Source of the DNA: Faecalimonas sp.
GTDB lineage: Bacteria; Bacillota; Clostridia; Lachnospirales; Lachnospiraceae
NCBI GenBank assembly: GCA_020024645.1
Contig: JAHHTN010000012.1
Span: forward strand, 1-37,945
Direction: 5' to 3'
Length of the DNA: 37,945 bases
Position numbers and translations under genes: made by a program. The notes beneath the pieces were generated by a model. That model made no database searches. It saw nothing but the letters and a program-made list of their open reading frames with translations, and was not told where the DNA came from. Shown one piece after another: positions 32,112-37,945 of the stretch (position 1 is its first letter; every line of letters starts with the position of its first letter).

Positions 32112-33315
32112 TTTCTTCCTCCTCGATTCTATCTGTCACTTTTGTATAAATCGTTCCATCTTTTAACTCTATTTTTAATGTATCATTTATTTTTACTTGT
32201 TTAACACTTTTTATTGCCGTTCCACCTTTTTTAGTTACATAGCCAAAGCCTTTGCTCAATTTTTCTAAAGGGGATAATGCTTTCATATTTTCTAAACGCA
32301 CAGAAAATTCATACTTTGCTTTTTCTAACTTTTTTTCCATAAGAATACGTATTTTTTCTTCCATACCAATTAAGCGTTGTCTTTGTTCGCGAAGTCTATT
32401 ATATGGTTGTAAATACTTCATCCGAATTTCATACTGCTTAAGAAATGTACATTTTCCAGCAATAATTTGTCTTAAACTTCTTTTTAATTGTATCTCATAG
32501 TCATACATCTTTTCTTTTAACTGACTATATTCTGTGACAGCAAGTTCTGCAGCTGCAGAAGGTGTTGGCGCTCTCAAATCCGCTACATAATCTGCAATTG
32601 TTATATCTGTCTCATGCCCTACAGCTGAAATAATAGGAATAGAACAATCAAAAATTGCTCTAGCTACACTTTCTTCATTAAACGCCCACAAATCTTCTAT
32701 CGAACCGCCTCCTCTACCTACAATCATCAAGTCCACTTGCTTTTCTTCTAATGTTCTAATCCCTTTTACAATACTTTCCGGTGCATCTTTCCCTTGCACT
32801 AAGGCCGGATATAAAATCAACTGTACATAAGGATTCCTTCTTGATACAATATTCATAATATCTTGTATTGCTGCCCCTGTAGGCGCAGTAACAATCCCAA
32901 TTCTTTTTGCATAAAAAGGAATAGGTTGCTTATATTCTTGAGCGAACATGCCCATTTCTTCTAATTCCTTTTTTAGTGTTTCAAATTTCTCATATAATAA
33001 TCCTGCACCATCTAGAATAATTTCTCTGGCATAAAGTTGATATTTTCCATCTCTTTCATAAGTTGTGATATTGCCCAGAACGACGACTTGCTGACCTTCT
33101 CGCATACGAAAAGTAAGCCCCGCCCGTTGTCCTGCAAACATAATGCAGGCTAACGTTCCGGACTCATCTTTTAAAGAAAAATAGATATGACCCGATGTAT
33201 GATATTTACAATTGGATACTTCTCCTTTTACATAAATACGGTTTAACATAAAGTCCTGTGTAAACATATTTTTGATATATGAATTGACTTGTTTAACCGA
33301 ATATACATTACGCAT
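32080..33315 (-). CDS. xseA: Exonuclease VII large subunit
   Basis: 411 residues. The OB-fold N-terminus (YSVKQVNSYIKNMFTQDF, then YVKGEVSNCKYHTSGHIYFS) precedes the catalytic domain with RIGIVTAPTGAAIQDIMNI, VGRGGGSIEDLWAFNEE and SAVGHETDITIADYVADLRA, then coiled coils and a final barrel. It cuts single-stranded DNA from both ends. Its start is 10 nt after nusB. Confidence 0.97.
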   Translation of the reverse strand: MRNVYSVKQVNSYIKNMFTQDFMLNRIYVKGEVSNCKYHTSGHIYFSLKDESGTLACIMFAGQRAGLTFRMREGQQVVVLGNITTYERDGKYQLYAREIILDGAGLLYEKFETLKKELEEMGMFAQEYKQPIPFYAKRIGIVTAPTGAAIQDIMNIVSRRNPYVQLILYPALVQGKDAPESIVKGIRTLEEKQVDLMIVGRGGGSIEDLWAFNEESVARAIFDCSIPIISAVGHETDITIADYVADLRAPTPSAAAELAVTEYSQLKEKMYDYEIQLKRSLRQIIAGKCTFLKQYEIRMKYLQPYNRLREQRQRLIGMEEKIRILMEKKLEKAKYEFSVRLENMKALSPLEKLSKGFGYVTKKGGTAIKSVKQVKINDTLKIELKDGTIYTKVTDRIEEEENGRENTGGSV

Positions 33316-33325
33316 TGGACTACTC

Positions 33326-33724
33326 CTAATTCACTAATTTCCCAAGTACACCATTTACAAAAGAAGCGCCTTCTTCACTACTGTACTTCTTAGCAAGTTC
33401 AACTGCCTCGTTAATAGCAACTCCTACCGGAACATCTTCATCCCATTTAATTTCATATGTTGCAAGACGAAGAATTGTTAAGTCTACCTTATTCATTCTA
33501 GTAGTCTTCCAACCTGTTGCATTTGCATTCAAAAGTTCATCAATTTCTTCTACTTTTTCTACAATTAACTGATACTTATTCTCTATATATGTTCTGTCTT
33601 TCTCCGACAATTCTTCTAAATTCTCTAAATAAAGTTCTATCTGTTCGGACATCTCATCTTTCCCGTTAAATTCTATTAAAAATAGCATTTTAAAAATATG
33701 CTGTCTTAATTCTGTTCTTCCCAT
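33326..33724 (-). CDS. nusB: Transcription antitermination factor NusB
   Basis: 132 residues, all helical. LRQHIFKMLFLIEF at the start, then ATGWKTTRMNKVDLTILRLA and EIKWDEDVPVGVAINEAVEL with AKKYSSEEGASFVNGVLGKL match NusB. It binds boxA RNA with NusE in rRNA antitermination. It is the first gene of the operon and has its own promoter. Confidence 0.97.
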   Translation of the reverse strand: MGRTELRQHIFKMLFLIEFNGKDEMSEQIELYLENLEELSEKDRTYIENKYQLIVEKVEEIDELLNANATGWKTTRMNKVDLTILRLATYEIKWDEDVPVGVAINEAVELAKKYSSEEGASFVNGVLGKLVN

Positions 33725-33774
33725 TTTTTATCCTCTCTATCATCTTCTTCATTTAGTATCTTTCTAATTCGTAT

Positions 33775-33803
33775 ATTATACTACATTTTATAAGGAAATC
33801 CAA
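33775..33803 (-). promoter_or_regulatory. Promoter of the nusB-to-recN operon
   Basis: TTGGAT (33798-33803) and TATAAT (33775-33780) on the minus strand are 17 nt apart, 51 nt before the nusB ATG and just beyond the preceding terminator. Confidence 0.75.
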
Positions 33804-33821
33804 TGCTGAATACTTATTAAA

Positions 33822-33850
33822 AAAGGAAAACAGAAAAACTGTTTTCCTTT
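33822..33850 (-). terminator. Intrinsic terminator after the Asp23 gene
   Basis: AAAGGAAAACAG and CTGTTTTCCTTT form a perfect 12-bp stem with a 5-nt loop and a T-tract on the minus strand, 5 nt beyond the Asp23 stop. Confidence 0.92.
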
Positions 33851-33855
33851 CACGT

Positions 33856-34236
33856 TTACTGTGTATCCATCTCCACTCCTGCAATACGAATATTCACATC
33901 CGCCACTGTAAGTCCTGTCATATTTTCAATTGCAGCCTTCACTTTTTCCTGTACTTTTCCTGAAATTTCTCTAATACTATATCCGTATTTTAAGTTCAAG
34001 TTCATGCAAACAGTAACAATCCCTTCTAACACGTCCACTTTAACACCTTTAGACAATGTCTTCATTCCAAGTTTACCAATAATCTCTCTTGTTGCATTAC
34101 CCGCCATAGAAGCAACTCCGTCCACTTCCATCGCCGCTAATCCCGCAATAATTGCCACTACTTCGTCGGCAATTTTTACTTCTCCTAAATTTTCATCTGA
34201 TTGTATTGTATAAGCATTTCTTTCTTCTTTTCCCAT
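33856..34236 (-). CDS. Asp23/Gls24-family envelope stress protein
   Basis: 126 residues: LGEVKIADEVVAIIAGLAAM and EVDGVASMAGNATREIIGKL, then VTVCMNLNLKYGYSIREISG with KVQEKVKAAIENMTGLTVAD, the full DUF322 pattern. In Staphylococcus Asp23 sits below the membrane and affects cell-wall stress; here no membrane anchor such as AmaP is adjacent. Its own promoter and terminator make it a one-gene unit before nusB, a common position in clostridia. Confidence 0.93.
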   Translation of the reverse strand: MGKEERNAYTIQSDENLGEVKIADEVVAIIAGLAAMEVDGVASMAGNATREIIGKLGMKTLSKGVKVDVLEGIVTVCMNLNLKYGYSIREISGKVQEKVKAAIENMTGLTVADVNIRIAGVEMDTQ

Positions 34237-34272
34237 ATCTTAAACCTCCTAACTGGTTTGTTATCTCTTGTT

Positions 34273-34300
34273 ATTATAACAAATTTACTACAGTTTGCAA
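34273..34300 (-). promoter_or_regulatory. Promoter of the Asp23 gene
   Basis: TTGCAA (34295-34300) and TATAAT (34273-34278) on the minus strand are 16 nt apart, with TAGGAGG before the start codon. Confidence 0.7.
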
Positions 34301-34309
34301 AGACAAAGT

Positions 34310-35902
34310 TTAAGAACGTCCAAACTCAGATAATTTTAATCCTTCATTTCGTTCTTCTGTCATGCGAATACTCCAACTGTGTACAAATAATAACAATGGT
34401 CTTTCCTTTAGATCTTTAATTTTCTTCATATCTGAAGTTCCAATAAGTCTATCTAAATCCAATTCCTCATTTTCAATCCAACGAATATGTTCATATGGAA
34501 GTCTTTCCATTCTTATCTCTACATTATATTCATTCTCTAGGCGGTATTTTAATACATCAAACTGCAATTCACCTACAACGCCAACAATAATCTCCTCCAT
34601 ACCCGTGTTGTATTCTTGGAAAATCTGAATCGCTCCTTCTTGCGCAATCTGATTGATTCCTTTAATAAACTGTTTCCTTTTCATTGTGTCCACCTGACGT
34701 ACTCTTGCAAAATGTTCCGGTGCAAATGTCGGAATGCCCTCATAAGCAAATTTTCTAGGTGATGTTGTAAGTGTATCTCCAATAGAAAAAATTCCAGGAT
34801 CAAACACTCCGATAATATCTCCACCATATGCTTTTTCTACCATTTTTCTTTCACTTGCCATCATTTGCTGTGGTTGTGACAAACGAACTTTTTTACCGCC
34901 TTGTATATGAAATACTTCCATACCAGCATCGAATTCTCCAGAACAAATTCGCATAAAAGCAATTCTATCTCGATGTGCTTTATTCATATTTGCTTGAATT
35001 TTGAAAACAAATGCTGAAAAATCTTCTTCTTTAATCGGATCAATCTCTCCTTCATCAGATTTTCTTGGCAATGGTGATGATGTCATTGCTAAAAAATGTT
35101 GTAAAAATGTTTCCACACCAAAATTTGTCAATGCCGAACCAAAAAATACCGGTGAAAGTTCCCCTTTATTTACTAATTCTTGATCAAATTCAGCACTTGC
35201 TCCATCTAGCAACTCAATTTCTTCTTTCAACTGCATTCTCTGTTCCTCACTAATTAATGTTTCCACAGAAGGATCATTTAATGCAACTTTTTTCACTTCC
35301 CCTATACTTGTTCCTTTTTTTGTATCTGAAAACAATTCAATCTCTCTATGTTCTCTATCAAATACTCCTTTAAATTCCTTTCCAGAACCAATCGGCCAAT
35401 TAATCGGACAAGTCGCTATTCCTAATTCTTTCTCTATATCATCTAGCAATTCAAACGTATCCCTAGCTTCTCTATCCATCTTATTGATAAACGTAAAAAT
35501 CGGGATATGACGCATAACACATACTTTAAATAATTTTCTTGTCTGTGCTTCGACACCTTTTGACGCATCAATAACCATAACCGCCGAATCCGCTGCCATT
35601 AAGGTACGGTATGTATCTTCCGAAAAGTCTTGATGTCCAGGTGTATCCAAAATATTGATACAATAATCATCATAATTAAACTGAAGTACTGACGAAGTTA
35701 CCGAAATACCTCTTTCCTTTTCTATCTCCATCCAGTCTGATACCGCGTGTTTTGCTGTTGCTTTTCCTTTTACTGAACCTGCTTGATTGATTGCCCCTCC
35801 ATATAACAGAAATTTCTCTGTTAGCGTTGTTTTTCCTGCATCTGGATGCGAAATAATCGCAAACGTTCTTCGTTTTTTTATTTCATTTATTCTATTTGAC
35901 AT
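34310..35902 (-). CDS. prfC: Peptide chain release factor 3
   Basis: 530 residues. The GTPase domain has the P-loop SHPDAGKTTLTEKFLLYGG, switch region ERGISVTSS, DTPGHQDFSEDTYRTLMAAD and FINKMDREARD; domains II and III follow with the RF3-type end (LRPLL-like DLKERPLLLFVHSWS). It removes RF1 or RF2 from the ribosome after peptide release. It has its own promoter between spoIIIAH and the gene; no clear terminator is seen before the Asp23 promoter. Confidence 0.97.
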   Translation of the reverse strand: MSNRINEIKKRRTFAIISHPDAGKTTLTEKFLLYGGAINQAGSVKGKATAKHAVSDWMEIEKERGISVTSSVLQFNYDDYCINILDTPGHQDFSEDTYRTLMAADSAVMVIDASKGVEAQTRKLFKVCVMRHIPIFTFINKMDREARDTFELLDDIEKELGIATCPINWPIGSGKEFKGVFDREHREIELFSDTKKGTSIGEVKKVALNDPSVETLISEEQRMQLKEEIELLDGASAEFDQELVNKGELSPVFFGSALTNFGVETFLQHFLAMTSSPLPRKSDEGEIDPIKEEDFSAFVFKIQANMNKAHRDRIAFMRICSGEFDAGMEVFHIQGGKKVRLSQPQQMMASERKMVEKAYGGDIIGVFDPGIFSIGDTLTTSPRKFAYEGIPTFAPEHFARVRQVDTMKRKQFIKGINQIAQEGAIQIFQEYNTGMEEIIVGVVGELQFDVLKYRLENEYNVEIRMERLPYEHIRWIENEELDLDRLIGTSDMKKIKDLKERPLLLFVHSWSIRMTEERNEGLKLSEFGRS

Positions 35903-35935
35903 TTGTATTCTCCTCTTTTCACAATCGCAGTCTTT

Positions 35936-35964
35936 ATGATACCCTCTTTTGTTATTTTTTTCAA
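35936..35964 (-). promoter_or_regulatory. Promoter of prfC
   Basis: TTGAAA (35959-35964) and TATCAT (35936-35941) on the minus strand are 17 nt apart, in the 69-nt gap after spoIIIAH. AGAGGAG precedes the ATG. Confidence 0.65.
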
Positions 35965-35971
35965 GGATAAA

Positions 35972-36574
35972 CTATTTTTTCTCGTTAATTGGCGTAATAA
36001 CGATATTTGCTGGAGCAACATCGGTCTTTCTCGTTACTATATCCTCTATTTGAGCTCTATTTGCATCCGTTAGTTCTGATTTTCCAACAACAATATCCGC
36101 TGAATCTTTAGTTAAACTTACCACCGCTTCTTTAAATCCTTTTGATGCCAATAATGTTTCTACAGCCGCCTCTTTTTCTGCAAGTTCAGTCATTTCTACC
36201 ATTTGGGCAATGGCATCTTTTTTCTGCTCCTCACTTATATTTTTATTATCGATAATTCCTTGCAAAGTTTCCTTGTTTTTTGCCCTCACCTGTTCTCTTG
36301 TCACCTTCGCCTCAGCTACTACCCCATTAGTCAAAACCGCTTCTCCTGGTGTTCCATCTACACTTCCATCTGCCACTTCTCCATCATGACTTTCGATATC
36401 TCCTGTTGTTTCTTCCGAAATATCTAATAAATCTTTATTTGCCAGTTCTCCATTTGTTTCTTGTGTTGAATTTTCCCCAAAACTTTTACCAGAATAATTT
36501 AGATATCCTGCTATTGCAATCATAATTGCAAGTGTTGTAATAATAATTTGATTTTTCTTAAATAGACGTTTCAA
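35972..36574 (-). CDS. spoIIIAH: Stage III sporulation protein AH
   Basis: 200 residues: a membrane helix near residues 10-26 (IIITTLAIMIAIAGYLNY), an acidic linker (about 35-80) and a ring-building domain with REQVRAKNKETLQGIIDNKN, AVETLLASKGFKEAVVSLTK and the final VAPANIVITPINEKK. In Bacillus SpoIIIAH in the mother cell meets SpoIIQ of the forespore to build the feeding channel. It is the last gene of the spoIIIA operon; sigma-E control is known for the family but no promoter is inside the window. Confidence 0.94.
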   Translation of the reverse strand: MKRLFKKNQIIITTLAIMIAIAGYLNYSGKSFGENSTQETNGELANKDLLDISEETTGDIESHDGEVADGSVDGTPGEAVLTNGVVAEAKVTREQVRAKNKETLQGIIDNKNISEEQKKDAIAQMVEMTELAEKEAAVETLLASKGFKEAVVSLTKDSADIVVGKSELTDANRAQIEDIVTRKTDVAPANIVITPINEKK

Positions 36575-36584
36575 AATAACCCTC

Positions 36585-37142
36585 CTATTTTTTTTGATTC
36601 ATTTTCATTATCTTAATTTTATGTGTATCTACATCAAATAATGCTAAAACCGCTTCTGTAATATTTTTAACAATCGTTGGATTCCCACCACCTTCTGCAA
36701 TTACAATAACTCCTTCTATTTCTGGTGTCATCTCTTTTTTCACGTATGGTTTCTGTTCTTCATTCCTCCCTTCATAAATAGTAATTTCTTTTTTGTTGCG
36801 CTCTTCCGTTCTTCTTTTCCCTCCCTGTGCATCTTCTTCCTCTATGGATTGATTTGTATTCTCATCATCTTTCTCAATTACTTTCTCAGCAGTAGACTTT
36901 AATGTAATCATTACTCTTGTTTTTCCTACTCCCACCACCTGTCCCAATACTTTTTCTAATTTTTTTTCCATTTTCGTTGTATAAGATGAAATAGCAGTTT
37001 TTTCAGATACTTTTTCTACTGGTTCTCCTCTATCTTCTTTCTTTTCTGAAGGAATCGCAATTACCATAAGTAATATGCCTACAAGAAGTACGATAAGCCA
37101 CTGATGTTTCTTAGACAAAATTTCATTTATTCTCTCCACCAA
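36585..37142 (-). CDS. spoIIIAG: Stage III sporulation protein AG
   Basis: 185 residues. A membrane helix at about 14-30 (WLIVLLVGILLMVIAIPS) is followed by a ring-building motif: KMEKKLEKVLGQVVGVGKTR, VMITLKSTAEKVIE, a charged loop, and IEGVIVIAEGGGNPTIVKNI with TEAVLALFDVD. SpoIIIAG forms a 30-fold ring in the channel between the two membranes. It overlaps AF by 20 nt and precedes AH by 10 nt. Confidence 0.95.
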   Translation of the reverse strand: MVERINEILSKKHQWLIVLLVGILLMVIAIPSEKKEDRGEPVEKVSEKTAISSYTTKMEKKLEKVLGQVVGVGKTRVMITLKSTAEKVIEKDDENTNQSIEEEDAQGGKRRTEERNKKEITIYEGRNEEQKPYVKKEMTPEIEGVIVIAEGGGNPTIVKNITEAVLALFDVDTHKIKIMKMNQKK

Positions 37143-37467
37143 TCTTTATATCCTCCACTTCTATATTTTCTCCTTGTAAAAATTCTGTTTCTTTTTCGAT
37201 TTCTTCCATCTTTAACTTTAGTCCTTCCTTCTTCCAAAAAGAAGCTGATAAATTCTCCATTCCCAATATCTTCAATATTGGAGTCATCAAAAGCAAAATC
37301 AAAACTAATCCCGTAAAAAAGTGAATATATTTTTTATAAGTATCATTTGGAAGAATTTGAATAACCGCTGTAATTATCACTAAATAAAATGCGACATTTC
37401 TAATCCACTCATATAAAAAAGCAAACATTTCTTCCCTCCTAAGTCGTTGTTGCTGTGACAATAGCAA
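37123..37467 (-). CDS. spoIIIAF: Stage III sporulation protein AF
   Basis: 114 residues from the start at 37465-37467, which overlaps the end of spoIIIAE; family length is longer (about 200), so the C-terminal domain is short here. Two membrane helices (WIRNVAFYLVIITAVIQILP and YIHFFTGLVLILLLMTPIL) are typical of AF, then a charged tail. An inner ATG (MFAFLYEWIRNVAF, at 37427-37429) after GGAGG is a better start on the ribosome site and gives about 101 residues. It is part of the channel complex. Confidence 0.85.
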   Translation of the reverse strand: MLLSQQQRLRREEMFAFLYEWIRNVAFYLVIITAVIQILPNDTYKKYIHFFTGLVLILLLMTPILKILGMENLSASFWKKEGLKLKMEEIEKETEFLQGENIEVEDIKIGGENK

Positions 37468-37945
37468 TTGTCAAAAGAAATAACATTCCCGTTGTAAAAA
37501 TAACTCGCAAAAGGATCTGTGATCCTTCTCCCATACCAGAAACACACCCCACAATCCTTTTATCCGAAATAGGTTGTATCATTGCAGCAATTAGTTTATA
37601 CAAAAAGGTCATAACAAACATTTGTAAAATCGGAATAATACAAATAACAATGCAAATAATCGCTCCTGTCACTCCAATACCATTTTTCACTAAAACCGAT
37701 GTTCCCAAAACAATCTCTGCTGTCCCTCCCAAAGCATCTCCAATGGCAGGAATTGCTTCCACACTTTTAGTCAACACTCCTCTCTTCAACGAATCTATGG
37801 CTGGACTAATCAATCCTTGTATGACATTTAGCCCTATAATCGCCGCAAGAAGTGTTTTTAGAGTCCACATCACAATAAATTCAATCAACTCAGCAAACTT
37901 AGATAAATATTCTTCTGCAGAAAGATTATTTAACACTCTAATTAC
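37439..37945 (-). CDS. spoIIIAE: Stage III sporulation protein AE, C-terminal part, cut by the window edge
   Basis: The frame is open to the right edge (codons before the GTG at 37936 read VIR), so the N-terminal half is outside. The 168 visible residues have LLAAIIGLNVIQGLISPAID, then SLKRGVLTKSVEAIPAIGDA and LGGTAEIVLGTSVLVKNGIG, and several further helices, matching the end of this polytopic protein (about 390 residues). SpoIIIAE belongs to the membrane complex linking mother cell and forespore. Confidence 0.94.
   Translation of the reverse strand, partial: VIRVLNNLSAEEYLSKFAELIEFIVMWTLKTLLAAIIGLNVIQGLISPAIDSLKRGVLTKSVEAIPAIGDALGGTAEIVLGTSVLVKNGIGVTGAIICIVICIIPILQMFVMTFLYKLIAAMIQPISDKRIVGCVSGMGEGSQILLRVIFTTGMLFLLTIAIVTATTT

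Overview
The window is low-GC DNA from a spore-forming Clostridia, most likely a member of the Lachnospiraceae. The evidence is Spo0A, SpoIVB and the 3' half of the spoIIIA operon, a clostridial group B [FeFe] hydrogenase, a MetH whose reactivation domain is a separate gene, and the order nusB-xseA-xseB-ispA-dxs-tlyA-nadK-argR-recN-spoIVB. This placement rests on gene content and protein look; no database search was possible. Nearly every gene is on the minus strand, so transcription runs from high to low coordinates.

Positions 1-9250 are accessory and scarred. Reading along the minus strand from 5255 down there is the tail of an integrative conjugative element: a 5'-truncated CHAP/lysozyme peptidoglycan hydrolase, two unknown small proteins, a TcpC-like transfer protein, two small ORFs, a large serine recombinase whose promoter lies inside a 41-nt imperfect palindrome, and a secreted lipoprotein nuclease that runs off the left edge. 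The front of the element is gone: at about 5250-5258 it abuts the C-terminal piece of a plus-strand XRE regulator and a short ImmA/IrrE-like gene. Then come a class III Fic AMP-transferase, a superoxide dismutase-rubrerythrin pair, and a second scar at about 8754-8873, where an AAA ATPase lacking its Walker A half meets a DacF-type carboxypeptidase lacking its C-terminal two thirds.

Positions 9361-21438 are housekeeping: a CmpB-like membrane protein with a small partner, rpsU (short and easily missed), alaS with a textbook promoter, and a run glgA-metF-metH reactivation-metH-[FeFe] hydrogenase-40-aa membrane peptide ending in one terminator. No internal promoter or terminator was recognised in that run. 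spo0A follows, with a sigma-A-type promoter and an inverted pair of 0A boxes.

Positions 21439-24214 hold four single-gene units (XRE regulator with membrane tail, DUF3795-like protein, ribosomal protein L25, VOC/bleomycin-resistance-like protein) between spo0A and spoIVB, which are neighbours in many clostridia. Two of the units share an identical 24-nt promoter segment.

Positions 24226-37945 carry spoIVB, the nusB-to-recN operon (own promoter, terminator after recN), an Asp23 protein, prfC, and spoIIIAH, AG, AF and the C-terminal part of AE, cut by the right edge. No rRNA, tRNA, CRISPR array or riboswitch was recognised. The only gene-poor stretch over 300 bases is 23255-23724, described below.
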